The notes under the pieces are model-generated. The model was given only the letters and a program-made list of their open reading frames with translations. It did not search any database and was not told the DNA's origin. 64,000 nucleotides of DNA from Mucilaginibacter empetricola (GTDB lineage: Bacteria; Bacteroidota; Bacteroidia; Sphingobacteriales; Sphingobacteriaceae). The stretch covers positions 248,001-312,000 of the forward strand of contig NZ_JANUBZ010000007.1 in the NCBI RefSeq assembly GCF_024808665.1, in the 5' to 3' direction. A program made the position numbers and the translations under genes. Below are positions 24,527 to 34,230 of this stretch, piece by piece; the first letter of the stretch is position 1; each line of letters starts with the position of its first letter.

Positions 24527-26599
24527 TCATCGCACCACAGCACCATTATGCATATCGCCTCCGGCGGAAACAAAACTCAACTTACCCTCCGAATTTTCTG
24601 CCATCAGAATCATACCTTGCGATACGATACCTTTTATTTCACGCGGCTCCAGGTTTACCAAAACATTTACTTTTTGGCCTATTATGGCTTCCGGTTCAAA
24701 ATATTCTGCAATGCCCGATACAATGGTTCGTTCATCAATACCCGTGTCTACTGTTAGTTTCAGTAGCTTTTTGGTTTTTGCTACCTTCTCTGCCGCTAGA
24801 ATGGTACCGGTGCGGATATCCATTGTGGCAAAAGACTCATAGTCAATATTTTCTTTAGCAGCAACCACGTTTATCTCTTTTGCAGGTTGGGCGGCAGCTT
24901 TTTTATCGGCCAGCTTTTGCAATTGTTTCTCAATTACCTCGTCCTCTACTTTTTCAAATAACAAGGTTGCGGCATTTAACTGATGTCCGTTTTCAAAAGC
25001 TATTTCCTTGTTAAAGGCAATATCTTCGAAAGATATATTCAGCATTTCGATAATCTTTTTAACCGTTGCAGGCAAAAATGGCTGCAGGCAAGTGGCCAGG
25101 TGTCCAATTAATATTAAGCAGTTATGCAGTGCATCTTTCGCTGCTTCCGGCTCGGTCTTTATGGTTTTCCAGGGCTCTTTTTCTGTTAGATAACGATTTC
25201 CCAAACGGGCAATATCCATTACGTTTTGCAGTGCTTGTCTGAATTTATAAGCTTCCAGATTTTGGTGCAGCTCTTCATAATAATCGCCCAAATCTGCATC
25301 CAGGTTTTTATCGGTCAGCACAATTTTAGTGGAGTTGCTTTCAACTTTGCCAGCGTAAAACTTGTGCATTAATATCATTACCCGGTTAATGTAATTACCC
25401 AAAATAGCCACCAACTCATTATTCACGCGGGCCTGGTAATCTTTCCAGGTAAACTCGCTGTCGCTGGTTTCGGGCAGTATAGAGGTAAGTACATAACGCA
25501 GCTCATCCTGCTTACCCGGAAACTCTTCCAAATATTCGTGCAGCCAAACCGCATGATTACGTGAGGTAGAAAGTTTATCACCCTCCAAATTCAGAAACTC
25601 ATTTGCGGGTACATTTTGCGGCAAAATATATTCACCATGGGCATGCAAAATAGAAGGGAATATGATACAGTGAAACACAATATTATCCTTACCTATAAAG
25701 TGCAGCAGGCAGGCTTCATCGGCCTCATTTTCCTGTTTCTTCCAATACAGTTTCCAGTCTTTACCATTATCAATCGCCCACTGTTTGGTGGCCGAAATGT
25801 AGCCTATCGGCGCATCCATCCAAACGTAAAGCTTTTTACCTTTTGCTTCTTCCAAAGGTACATCAATACCCCAATCCAAATCGCGCGTCATAGAGCGTGG
25901 TTGCAGGCCCGATTTTAACCATGACTTGCACTGACCAAACACATTCACCTTCCACTCGCCTTCTTTCGTGTCAATCCACTTCTCTAACCAGGGCTGATAT
26001 TTATCCAATGGCAAATACCAGTGTTTCGTAGGTTTTAAAACAGGTGTTTTACCGCTTAAGGTTGATATAGGGTTAATCAGATCTGTTGGATTCAATGATG
26101 TGCCGCATCTTTCGCACTGATCGCCGTAGGCATTCTCGTTATGACAATTTGGGCAGGTACCTATAATATACCTGTCGGCCAAAAACTGCTGATAATCCTC
26201 ATCGTAATATTGTTCCGAAAACTTCTCTACAAACTCATCTTTCTCGTACAGGTTCAGGAAAAACTCCTGCGACAAATCATGATGAATAGCCGATGATGTA
26301 CGATGGTAAATATCAAAAGAGATCCCAAATTCCTGGAAACTGTCTTTTATTTGGTGATGATATTTATCAATAATTTCTTGTGGTGTAGTGCCCTCTTTTT
26401 TTGCTTTTATGGTGATAGCCGCGCCGTGCTCGTCAGAACCACAGATATAAACCACATCTTTCTTTTTAAGGCGAAGGTAGCGTACAAAAATATCAGCCGG
26501 CAAATAGGCCCCGGCCAGGTGGCCAATATGAAGCGGTCCGTTGGCATACGGCAAAGCCGAAGTTATAGTGAACCGTTTAAATTTATCAAGTTTCGACAT
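24527..26599 (-). CDS. metG: Methionine--tRNA ligase
   Basis: 690 residues. Class I signature HIGH is at residues 24-27 (GPLHIGHLAGAY) and the KMSKS loop appears as DKLSTSRN. A zinc knuckle, CPNCHNENAYGDQCERCG, lies in the connective domain. The C-terminal about 110 residues are a tRNA-binding OB domain (MDIRTGTILAAEKV, LVNLEPREIKGIVSQGM). It charges tRNA-Met and initiator tRNA in the cytoplasm. A minus-strand TATCTTTG at 26616-26623, close to the start, is the likely -7 box. Confidence 0.97.
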   Translation of the reverse strand: MSKLDKFKRFTITSALPYANGPLHIGHLAGAYLPADIFVRYLRLKKKDVVYICGSDEHGAAITIKAKKEGTTPQEIIDKYHHQIKDSFQEFGISFDIYHRTSSAIHHDLSQEFFLNLYEKDEFVEKFSEQYYDEDYQQFLADRYIIGTCPNCHNENAYGDQCERCGTSLNPTDLINPISTLSGKTPVLKPTKHWYLPLDKYQPWLEKWIDTKEGEWKVNVFGQCKSWLKSGLQPRSMTRDLDWGIDVPLEEAKGKKLYVWMDAPIGYISATKQWAIDNGKDWKLYWKKQENEADEACLLHFIGKDNIVFHCIIFPSILHAHGEYILPQNVPANEFLNLEGDKLSTSRNHAVWLHEYLEEFPGKQDELRYVLTSILPETSDSEFTWKDYQARVNNELVAILGNYINRVMILMHKFYAGKVESNSTKIVLTDKNLDADLGDYYEELHQNLEAYKFRQALQNVMDIARLGNRYLTEKEPWKTIKTEPEAAKDALHNCLILIGHLATCLQPFLPATVKKIIEMLNISFEDIAFNKEIAFENGHQLNAATLLFEKVEDEVIEKQLQKLADKKAAAQPAKEINVVAAKENIDYESFATMDIRTGTILAAEKVAKTKKLLKLTVDTGIDERTIVSGIAEYFEPEAIIGQKVNVLVNLEPREIKGIVSQGMILMAENSEGKLSFVSAGGDMHNGAVVR

Positions 26600-26733
26600 C
26601 CTTTTTAATAATTTGCAAAGATAAGCTAATTTAGTCCGAAAATCGGAAGTTTGTCTGAACCATGCTCAATATGATTTAAAGATTATCTGGTTTTCGGCAA
26701 AAATATTCATGGCTATCTTTTACTAATAAAAAT

Positions 26734-27645
26734 ATGGTTCAATCAACTCCAATACTTCAGCCGCAGCCACTAAAAAAGGGCGACAAAATAGCCATTACCT
26801 GCCCGGCCAAAAAGCTGCCCAATCCAATGGATGATGCTGTAGCTTTACTACAGTCATGGGGATTAGAAGTGGTATTGGGAGAAACTGTTAATGCCAGCTA
26901 CCATCAGTTCGCAGGGGATGATGACCTCAGGGCGCGGGATTTGCAACGCTTTATTAATGATGATAGCATAAAGGCTATAATAGCCGCTCGCGGCGGTTAC
27001 GGAACCATGCGAATGATTGACAAGGTTGATTTCAGCCGCTTTGCCCAAAACCCCAAATGGCTGGTTGGTTTTAGCGATATAACCGTTTTGCATACCCATC
27101 TTTTTAACAATTACCAAGCGCAAACCATACATGGCCAAATGCCCATCAATATACCCGATGCTTCTGCCCATTCACTGGAAACTTTAAGAAAAGCTCTTTT
27201 TGGCGAAGAATTACATTATCATTTTCATTCCCATGCTTTAAATCGCGATGGTAACGCGTCGGGTATTTTAGTAGGCGGCAACCTATCGCTACTGATAGCC
27301 GTGGGCGGTTCAGTTTCGGATATCGACTATAGCGGTAAAATATTGTTTATTGAAGACGTTGGCGAGTATTTATATTCGATTGACCGGATGATGCGCAATT
27401 TAAAGCGCGCAGGAAAATTAACTAACCTTGCCGGCTTAATTGTTGGTGGTTTTTCAGAAACAAAAGACAATGATATTCCCTTCGGGCAAACCGCGGCCCA
27501 AATCATAACGGACGTGGTTAAAGAGTATAACTATCCCGTTTGTTTTGATTTTCCTGCCGGACATATCCCCGATAATTGTAGTTTGATATTGGGTAAAATG
27601 GTAAATTTATCCGTTCACAAAACAGAAGTAAACGTTAAATATTAA
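26734..27645 (+). CDS. LD-carboxypeptidase (muramoyltetrapeptide carboxypeptidase, S66 family)
   Basis: 303 residues. The family pattern is visible: KKGDKIAITCPA, AARGGYGTMRM, VGFSDITVLHTHL with the nucleophile Ser114, IHGQMP, GGNLSLL, LFIEDVGEYLY with the catalytic Glu, and DFPAGHIPDN with the catalytic His. It removes the terminal D-Ala from L,D-linked murein tetrapeptides during cell-wall recycling. No signal peptide is present, so it is cytoplasmic like LdcA. A DoxX gene follows 16 bases later, likely in one operon. Confidence 0.92.
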   Translation: MVQSTPILQPQPLKKGDKIAITCPAKKLPNPMDDAVALLQSWGLEVVLGETVNASYHQFAGDDDLRARDLQRFINDDSIKAIIAARGGYGTMRMIDKVDFSRFAQNPKWLVGFSDITVLHTHLFNNYQAQTIHGQMPINIPDASAHSLETLRKALFGEELHYHFHSHALNRDGNASGILVGGNLSLLIAVGGSVSDIDYSGKILFIEDVGEYLYSIDRMMRNLKRAGKLTNLAGLIVGGFSETKDNDIPFGQTAAQIITDVVKEYNYPVCFDFPAGHIPDNCSLILGKMVNLSVHKTEVNVKY

Positions 27646-27661
27646 AACAAAAAAACAAAAG

Positions 27662-28069
27662 ATGGCCCTTTTTGACGGTTTAGGTAATTACAGAAATTTT
27701 GGATTATTAATAATGCGCGTAGGTTTAGGCGTAATGTTTATTTATCATGGCTACCCTATGTTAGGCGGTGGGCCTAAGGAATGGTACGAAGTGGGTACTT
27801 CGGCACGATACATAGGCATTCATTTTTGGCCAACCGTTTGGGGCTTGCTTTGTGCTGCCACCGAAACCTTCGGAGGATTCTTATTGATCATTGGTCTTGC
27901 ATTCAGGCCGGTGTGTTTATTTTTATTGATAACCCTTATAGTAGCCGCCGCCATGCACCTTGGCAAAGGCGAAGGATTGGACGGCGCCGCGCACGCCATT
28001 GAAGACGCCGTAGTATTTGCCGGCTTACTTTTTGTAGGCCCCGGAAGAAATAGCGTAGATAAGAAATAA
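27662..28069 (+). CDS. DoxX family membrane protein
   Basis: 135 residues with four hydrophobic segments and DoxX features (LLIMRVGLGVMFIYHGYPML, LLCAATETFGGFLLIIGLAF). DoxX proteins are small inner membrane proteins, some tied to oxidant defence, with unclear biochemistry. It is directly downstream of the LD-carboxypeptidase gene and followed by a strong terminator. Confidence 0.85.
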   Translation: MALFDGLGNYRNFGLLIMRVGLGVMFIYHGYPMLGGGPKEWYEVGTSARYIGIHFWPTVWGLLCAATETFGGFLLIIGLAFRPVCLFLLITLIVAAAMHLGKGEGLDGAAHAIEDAVVFAGLLFVGPGRNSVDKK

Positions 28070-28073
28070 AACA

Positions 28074-28112
28074 AACAATAAGGCTGCTATTTTTTGGCAG
28101 CCTTATTGTTTT
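28074..28112 (+). terminator. Intrinsic terminator of the ldc-doxX unit
   Basis: A perfect 14-bp stem AACAATAAGGCTGC / GCAGCCTTATTGTT with a nine-base loop and a short T-run. Confidence 0.85.
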
Positions 28113-28256
28113 CCGCTGGGCTCAAAAACACCTATATACTTTTACCAGCTTCAATCACTCTTCGAAGTCGCTGTGCTTTGTTGATAACTACATGTGTGGT
28201 TAACAATTAAGGCCATTGAGCAAGCTACCTGAATCAAATCCTTATAATATTTCGGC

Positions 28257-28292
28257 AAATAAAAAACCCGCCTCCAATATTGAAGGCGGGTT
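28257..28292 (-). terminator. Terminator of the susC-susD-DUF1735 operon
   Basis: On the minus strand AACCCGCCTTCAATATTGGA then GGCGGGTTTTTTA: an eight-base GC-rich stem with a T-run, about 25 bases after the DUF1735 stop. Confidence 0.88.
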
Positions 28293-28317
28293 AAAGCATT
28301 TATTAACCTTTAATAAA

Positions 28318-28866
28318 TTATGGTTTTACCACAACATTATACAACAAGGCTTTATAAGGTTGTGCAATTGGCTGCCCGCTTGCGCTTTCAATAGTGATAG
28401 GCAATACATAAGTACCCGGGTCAACACCAATAGCAGCTGCGTTGATCAGAATTTTAGCGTAAGCTAACCGCTGATTAGCAGGAACAGTTACCACCAGGCT
28501 ACCAATCACCGTGTAATCAGCTGCCGGTAAAGGCAGTAAAGCAGTGCTATTAGCTGTATTGTAAGCATTAAGCGTGGTTAAATCAGTAGCACTTAAAGTT
28601 ACACTTAGTGATGTAGTAAGTGGTTTTGGTGATGCCACGTTTACCGCAACGGTTAATGTATCAGTACCACCTTTGGCCAAACTATATGTTACCGTTTGGA
28701 ACTGACCACCAATACCTGCCTGATCACCTACTTCTGCAAGAGGCAATTCAATAAGGGTACCAACCTTACTGTAATCAACATATCTTGAATCCTTAAGGCA
28801 TGAACTTAATAACGCCATGGCTGAGAAGGAAACAAGGGCCATTTTTATATAAAATCTCTTTTTCAT
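28318..28866 (-). CDS. DUF1735 domain lipoprotein
   Basis: 182 residues. The lipoprotein signal ends at LLSSC (Cys23). The rest is one Ig-like beta domain of the DUF1735 type (GGTDTLTVAVNVASPKPL, LSVTLSATDLTTLNAYN, LTVPANQRLAYAKI-like segment, DPGTYVLPITIESASG). These surface lipoproteins usually accompany SusC/SusD pairs and probably help bind the substrate outside the cell. It is the last gene of the minus-strand operon, 20 bases after the SusD gene. Confidence 0.85.
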   Translation of the reverse strand: MKKRFYIKMALVSFSAMALLSSCLKDSRYVDYSKVGTLIELPLAEVGDQAGIGGQFQTVTYSLAKGGTDTLTVAVNVASPKPLTTSLSVTLSATDLTTLNAYNTANSTALLPLPAADYTVIGSLVVTVPANQRLAYAKILINAAAIGVDPGTYVLPITIESASGQPIAQPYKALLYNVVVKP

Positions 28867-28885
28867 TTTCTTTAATTATTAAGTT

Positions 28886-30403
28886 TTAATTAGTTCTGGT
28901 ATCCCAGAAAATCCTTGAGGTAAATGGACTAATTGTGCCTTCCGCATTTACGTTTTTCCCATTGGTATCATACTCAACAGCCGGATACAAAATTCTACGC
29001 GGAATAGGTCCCGCAGCTGCTGGGTCCAATGTTACTGGCACTCCTACAGGATATCCTGTCCTTCTCCACTCGTTATACTGTTCAAAGGTACCAGGGCCAG
29101 CCAGCGCTATATATTTTTGGGTTATAATAGCCTGCTCAAGATTTGCAGCAGAAGCACCCCAGCCTACGTTAACAATATTTTGTCCGTAGTAGGCCGATGC
29201 CTGTGCATCTGTTAAACCAAGCGCCTCAAAAGAAGCAGTTATTGCTGCATTATAAAGTTTCTGCGCATCACCGGTTAGCAGCCCGCTATTAACGGCTTCA
29301 GCTTGTAAGAACAAAGACTCAGCTCCCGAAAATACAACAGCAGATTGAGCGGCAGATTGTAGTAAACCAGGACCAACATTACTCAAACTACCGGCAACAT
29401 TGGTATCATTACTTAATGCCGGGTCACCTAAGTAAAGACCACGAATGGTAGTAGGACCTCCGTTCGGATTAACAACTGTACTGTAAATGTAAGGCAAACG
29501 CGGGTCGTTAAGGCCATGCATCAACTGAATACTATATGTATTTGCCTTAACCAAAATATTTTCCGGTACACCGTTTTGGTTCGAGCCATAAGCATGCCAA
29601 AAAGGACTTTCCTGGCCTCCGTATGCGTCATTAAGCAAATACCCTGGTTGAGCCAATGCCTGTGTTGTTCCGTCAAGAAAACCTTCAGACACTGTTGAAG
29701 CCATATCTGCCGCAATAGTAGAGTAGTTTGAGGTTCCTGACTGACGCAAAATCAGTCTTAGTTTAAGGCTGTTAGCAAACTTCTTCCAAGAAGTCATATT
29801 TCCGCCGAAAATGATGTCATCAGATCCCGGAACCGTAGCGGTTGTGCTTTTATTAATCAGCGCAATAGCGGCATCAATCTGGCTTATACAATTTGCATAG
29901 ATAACTGATCCTTTATCATAAGTAGGAAATAAGTTTGTTGTGCTGAAAGCTTCTGAATAAGGAGCATCGTTATAATTATCAACTACTTGTTCAAAATCAT
30001 ATGACTTCATAATCATGGCAATCGCTTCATAATTAGGGCTACCTTGTGCTGTGGCCAAAATCTGAAGATTATTAATGTTTGAAAGATTTATATAAAGATC
30101 TGTCCAAACATTAAAATTGCCTGTTGTTAACACATATTGTGACAAATCAGGTTGAACAATAAACCCGCTACTTACCGAGTATGCGCCATCCCAATAACCA
30201 TATTGAGTATACCCACCGCCTGAGTTAGCATTCGGAAGCCATCCGTTTGGAATATCGGCCATAACTTTTTCGGCACCGCTTAATGAAAGCGGAATGGTCG
30301 TTTGAGAGGGTGCGTTAGGATTAACGGTCTGGTCAAGGGACTTTTTACATCCTGACAAGCCAATTGCGGAAATTGCCGCTATAATTAATGTAATTTTTTT
30401 CAT
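28886..30403 (-). CDS. SusD/RagB-like outer membrane lipoprotein (SusD-like_2)
   Basis: 505 residues with a lipoprotein signal (AIGLSGC, Cys19), the KKSLDQTVNPNAPSQT start and SusD-like_2 motifs (GGNMTSWKKFANSLKLRLIL, AESLFLQAEAVNSG, QKYIALAGPGTFEQYNEWRR). It partners the SusC receptor whose gene ends 10 bases upstream. It is a homologue of the protein at 22625-24106 but clearly diverged. Confidence 0.93.
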   Translation of the reverse strand: MKKITLIIAAISAIGLSGCKKSLDQTVNPNAPSQTTIPLSLSGAEKVMADIPNGWLPNANSGGGYTQYGYWDGAYSVSSGFIVQPDLSQYVLTTGNFNVWTDLYINLSNINNLQILATAQGSPNYEAIAMIMKSYDFEQVVDNYNDAPYSEAFSTTNLFPTYDKGSVIYANCISQIDAAIALINKSTTATVPGSDDIIFGGNMTSWKKFANSLKLRLILRQSGTSNYSTIAADMASTVSEGFLDGTTQALAQPGYLLNDAYGGQESPFWHAYGSNQNGVPENILVKANTYSIQLMHGLNDPRLPYIYSTVVNPNGGPTTIRGLYLGDPALSNDTNVAGSLSNVGPGLLQSAAQSAVVFSGAESLFLQAEAVNSGLLTGDAQKLYNAAITASFEALGLTDAQASAYYGQNIVNVGWGASAANLEQAIITQKYIALAGPGTFEQYNEWRRTGYPVGVPVTLDPAAAGPIPRRILYPAVEYDTNGKNVNAEGTISPFTSRIFWDTRTN

Positions 30404-30413
30404 CGCTCTTTAA

Positions 30414-33400
30414 TTAAAATGTTACTTGTAAGTTAGCACCATAAACTCTTGGAGTTGGTAACTGACTTGTTGATGTGGTACCAACACCATTACCAGTACT
30501 ACCTGCATCACTTAACTCAGGATCACCCCATTGATTGCTTTTCGGCAGGAATAAGAAAAGATTTCTTCCGGTCAAAGCCACTGTTAATCCTTTTATGAAT
30601 TTAGTGTTCTTAATGAATTGATTTAAGTTAAATGAAAGGCTGACTTCACGAATTCTCCAAAATGCTGCGCTTGATACGTACGGGCTACCTACGTTAACCG
30701 GGTAAGTTGACCAATATTCCCAACCACCTTTATACACCGGCACTGTTGTATTTGGTGTATAAACAGGGGCTGCAGTCGTTCCGGTGTTTATTACAGAGTT
30801 TGGATAAATAAAGATTTGGCGACCGGCCGAAGCAGATACTGCTGAAGAACCTGCAAAATCCATAATAGATCCGGTTTGGCTATAAAGAACGTTGCCTGCG
30901 CGATATTCAGCCACCACGTTTAATGTTACAAATTTATAGCTAACTGAAGTATTTAAACCTAAGTTATATTTAGGTGAGGTTCTTCCCTCATCAACAGGGC
31001 TTGGATTAACCAATGGTGTTCCGTTGTTTGGGTTAACAACTACCTGTCCGGTAGGGCTACGCTGATAATCGGTAACATATAATTGTGGATAAGATTGGCC
31101 TACAACTGCATAAACACCGCCAACATTACCACCGTTGGTGTTATATGCAGTGCTCAATAATAACTTATCTACACCTGGTAGTAATGATACTACTTTTGAG
31201 TCGTTGATGGCAAAGTTACCGCCAACGGTCCAGCCAACGCTTGTTGGTGTTTTTTGGAAAATGATAGCCTGAGCGCTAAACTCCTCACCATATGAATCAA
31301 TTTCACCAGCGTTTAAAACTTCATTTTGATAGCCTGTTGTTGGAGATACAGAAACATCTAAAGTTTGGTTACGGCTTTTTTGATAGTAATAATCAGCTGT
31401 TAAATGTAACCTGTCTTTAAATAAGCCTATCTCAGTGCCTATTTCCTTCTCACTTATAATCTCAGGTTTTAACCCTGGATTATATGACGTAGTATTAAGT
31501 GAAAGTGCACCATTACTTCCATACGGGAAACCAGAAGTTACGGAATAAGTATTGCTAATATTGTATGGAGAAACAGATATATTACCTACACGGCTTAAAT
31601 CACCATAAATTTTCCAATAATCTAAAACATCATTATTTTTTAAACCCGGAATAGCTGATGTTGGAATAAACACAGCTTTAACAGAAGGATAATAAAATGA
31701 TTGTTCAGCTGGAGCTAACCTGCTATCGCGATCATTTCTTAAGGTACCTTCTATTGTAGCAAAATCTTTGTAAGAAACAGATGCATCAGCAAAGAACGCT
31801 ACCTGACGAATAGTTGCATTTGCCTGGTAAAGTGTTGGCGTACCTGTTATGGTGTTGGTATTGAAATATCCTGGCACCAAAAGGCTACCTGAGCTATCAT
31901 AAATGTAATTGCCACTTTCAGACCATATTGAGTTACCTAACAATAAGCCTGTTTTAAAATCATTGTTATGGAATGTTTTATGGAAGTTTAACAACGCAGT
32001 TCCTTCAAGCCTGTCAAGACCTTGATCACCTGCATAGTTTGGCGTTGTACCAGCCGTATTAACAATGGTACCGCTACCGTCTCCGTAAGCAATTATATCA
32101 CTTGTATAACCTTTTACCACTGGGTTATAGTACGCCTCGTTAGCGCCGCCAAATTGTGCGTTAGGGTTTGACAAGGCATAAGGGGTCCATGCAATATTGT
32201 CAAGGTTAACTTTACGTTGGTATGTTCCGGAGTTGTCGTCAACCCTGTAGCTGATATCCAACCATTTTGATGGGCTTAAGGTTAAGTTTAAGTTACCTTG
32301 AAACTGGTCTCTGGTAATATTTTGTCTTGAATCATATATTGCCCAATACGGGTTCCATGAGTAAGCAGAAAAATAGTTACTAGGGTTACCTGGTGAATTA
32401 GGGCTATCGACATCCTGAAACTGATGAATGTTCAGATCTGCCGGAAATTGCAATAATTGCGAAAAGAAATCGCCAAGACCTGGCTCATAGCCATGCTCAT
32501 CAATTGTTGCCTTGGTATAGTTGGCTGTGAAATCAATTTTAAAGATGCCATAAGTTTTAGCTCCGCTAACCCGGGCATTGGTAGTCATGCTTTTATCATT
32601 TGGTACAGTACCTGTAACGTTTACGTTGCGGGCAGAAAAACCAAAGTTGTTAGCAGCATCACCTTGTCTGAAAGAGACACTGTTTTGCTCATTTACACCG
32701 GTAACAAAAAATTGTTCGATCGGGTTTTTTGACTGTGCCGAGTAAACTGCTGTTAACTGTTGCCCAGTTGGGCTGCCTATTGGCGCACCTATATTTACAG
32801 TCGATCCATTAAATGCGGGTCCATATTGCTGGTTTTCAAAAGGAACCAACTCAGATTGAGCAGTTAAAGGGTTTACAAATGGATTACCTTCGCCACCATA
32901 TTGACCATATCCGTTTTGAAATTTAGGGAAGTTAGCAATTTGGCTAAGCGTTAATGAATTTTCATAAGTAATTACAGGTTTGGCATTAGCGGTACCTCTT
33001 TTGGTGGTAACAACAATAGCACCATTAGATGCCTGCGAACCATAAAGAGCAGCTGCGCCAGAACCGTTTAACACGTTATAGCTTTCAATATCATCAGGGT
33101 TTATGCTTGTTAATATTGAAGTAGGAACAGGTGAACCATCTAACACAATTAAAGCCTGGTTGTTACCTGCTAATGAGCGGTTACCGCGAAGGTTAACCCT
33201 AAGAGATGGGTTAATACCGTCATCGGTTTGTTGAATAACCAAACCGGCAACTTTACCGGTTAAACCGTTCAACGCATCAATAGGCGCAGTTTGGTTCGCC
33301 TCTTTTGCAGTAATCAATGTGCTGGTATAACCAGTTTCACGATCTGCCTTTTTAATGCCCAAGGCGCCTGTTACCACAACCTCACCAAGTTGTTTGCTTG

Positions 33401-33689
33401 ATAAAACAAGAACAGCTTTAATGTCGGCACTTGTTGGTGTAACTGTTTGTGTTTCATAGCCAATGAAACTGAAAGTAATACTGGCTCCTGTGGGAACAGA
33501 TAGTGTAAACTTACCTGCTGTGTTGGTTTGGGTACCAACACTGGTCCCCTTTACCTTTACTGTTACTCCCGGGATGGGTAGGCCGTCTTCTTTGGCCGTA
33601 ACCGTACCAGTAACTGTACGGTTTTGTGCAAATACCTGTGTAATACATAACATCAGGAAACACAAACTTACTAGTAGAAGTTTTTTCAT
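30414..33689 (-). CDS. SusC/RagA-type TonB-linked outer membrane receptor
   Basis: 1091 residues: a signal peptide ending in ITQVFA, carboxypeptidase-like domain (RTVTGTVTAKEDGLPIPGV), the GEVVVTGALGIKK linker, a plug with LRGNRSLAGNNQALIVLDG and NVLNGSGAAALYGSQASNGA, and a barrel ending in VYGANLQVTF. It is the first gene of a susC-susD-DUF1735 operon. The likely promoter is on the minus strand: TTG at 33757-33759, 20-base spacer, and TACTTTTA at 33729-33736, about 40 bases before the start. Confidence 0.95.
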   Translation of the reverse strand: MKKLLLVSLCFLMLCITQVFAQNRTVTGTVTAKEDGLPIPGVTVKVKGTSVGTQTNTAGKFTLSVPTGASITFSFIGYETQTVTPTSADIKAVLVLSSKQLGEVVVTGALGIKKADRETGYTSTLITAKEANQTAPIDALNGLTGKVAGLVIQQTDDGINPSLRVNLRGNRSLAGNNQALIVLDGSPVPTSILTSINPDDIESYNVLNGSGAAALYGSQASNGAIVVTTKRGTANAKPVITYENSLTLSQIANFPKFQNGYGQYGGEGNPFVNPLTAQSELVPFENQQYGPAFNGSTVNIGAPIGSPTGQQLTAVYSAQSKNPIEQFFVTGVNEQNSVSFRQGDAANNFGFSARNVNVTGTVPNDKSMTTNARVSGAKTYGIFKIDFTANYTKATIDEHGYEPGLGDFFSQLLQFPADLNIHQFQDVDSPNSPGNPSNYFSAYSWNPYWAIYDSRQNITRDQFQGNLNLTLSPSKWLDISYRVDDNSGTYQRKVNLDNIAWTPYALSNPNAQFGGANEAYYNPVVKGYTSDIIAYGDGSGTIVNTAGTTPNYAGDQGLDRLEGTALLNFHKTFHNNDFKTGLLLGNSIWSESGNYIYDSSGSLLVPGYFNTNTITGTPTLYQANATIRQVAFFADASVSYKDFATIEGTLRNDRDSRLAPAEQSFYYPSVKAVFIPTSAIPGLKNNDVLDYWKIYGDLSRVGNISVSPYNISNTYSVTSGFPYGSNGALSLNTTSYNPGLKPEIISEKEIGTEIGLFKDRLHLTADYYYQKSRNQTLDVSVSPTTGYQNEVLNAGEIDSYGEEFSAQAIIFQKTPTSVGWTVGGNFAINDSKVVSLLPGVDKLLLSTAYNTNGGNVGGVYAVVGQSYPQLYVTDYQRSPTGQVVVNPNNGTPLVNPSPVDEGRTSPKYNLGLNTSVSYKFVTLNVVAEYRAGNVLYSQTGSIMDFAGSSAVSASAGRQIFIYPNSVINTGTTAAPVYTPNTTVPVYKGGWEYWSTYPVNVGSPYVSSAAFWRIREVSLSFNLNQFIKNTKFIKGLTVALTGRNLFLFLPKSNQWGDPELSDAGSTGNGVGTTSTSQLPTPRVYGANLQVTF

Positions 33690-33728
33690 GTTTGTTAATA
33701 ATAAGATCAGTTAATAGTTAATTAATCA

Positions 33729-33759
33729 TAAAAGTAGTGTTACGTTATCAAATTGTCAA
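33729..33759 (-). promoter_or_regulatory. Candidate promoter of the susC-susD-DUF1735 operon
   Basis: Minus strand TTG (33757-33759), 20 bases, TACTTTTA (33729-33736): seven of eight bases of TAnnTTTG with correct spacing. Confidence 0.5.
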
Positions 33760-33834
33760 GCAAAAACTTAAAAAAAACTGCTTTTTTTTAAAAAAAGGCA
33801 ACCCTATACAACAAAAGTGATAATTTTAGTACTA

Positions 33835-33870
33835 TGTATTGCATAATACAATTTAAAACATATATCTTTG
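33835..33870 (+). promoter_or_regulatory. PadR promoter with overlapping palindrome
   Basis: TTG at 33839-33841, 21 bases, and TATCTTTG at 33863-33870. The perfect inverted repeat TGTATT-GCAT-AATACA (33835-33850) covers the -33 box and is a good PadR autorepression site. The -7 box ends four bases before the ATG, so the mRNA would be leaderless or nearly so. Confidence 0.6.
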
Positions 33871-33874
33871 TCTT

Positions 33875-34207
33875 ATGATTGTTGAAAATACACAAACCCA
33901 AATGCGGAAAGGAATACTGGAGTATTGCATTCTTTCCATTATAGCTAAGGGCGAAACCTATGCTTCGGACATAATTGCCGAGCTTAAGAAAGCCCAACTG
34001 CTTGTTGTTGAGGGTACTTTGTATCCTTTACTAACCCGTTTAAAAAATAACGGACTACTTACTTATAACTGGGTTGAATCAACTTCGGGCCCCCCACGAA
34101 AATATTATGTACTATCTGACGAAGGCAGAAATGTACTCGAGCAATTAGACAAAACATGGGAAGAACTTTCATTTGCAGTGCAAACCGCTATTGGAAACAG
34201 AAAATAA
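33875..34207 (+). CDS. PadR family transcriptional regulator
   Basis: 110 residues with a winged helix typical of short PadR proteins: QMRKGILEYCILSIIAKGET, YASDIIAELKKAQLLVVEGT, LYPLLTRLKNNGLLTYNW, and a wing with SGPPRKYYVLSDEGR. The start at 33875 is favoured because the ENTQTQMRKG segment is conserved in the family. It lies 23 bases upstream of a PspC-domain gene on the same strand, an arrangement common in Bacteroidota, and probably controls that operon in response to envelope stress or a ligand (inference). Confidence 0.9.
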   Translation: MIVENTQTQMRKGILEYCILSIIAKGETYASDIIAELKKAQLLVVEGTLYPLLTRLKNNGLLTYNWVESTSGPPRKYYVLSDEGRNVLEQLDKTWEELSFAVQTAIGNRK

Positions 34208-34230
34208 AAACAACCTGAAATATTATTATC

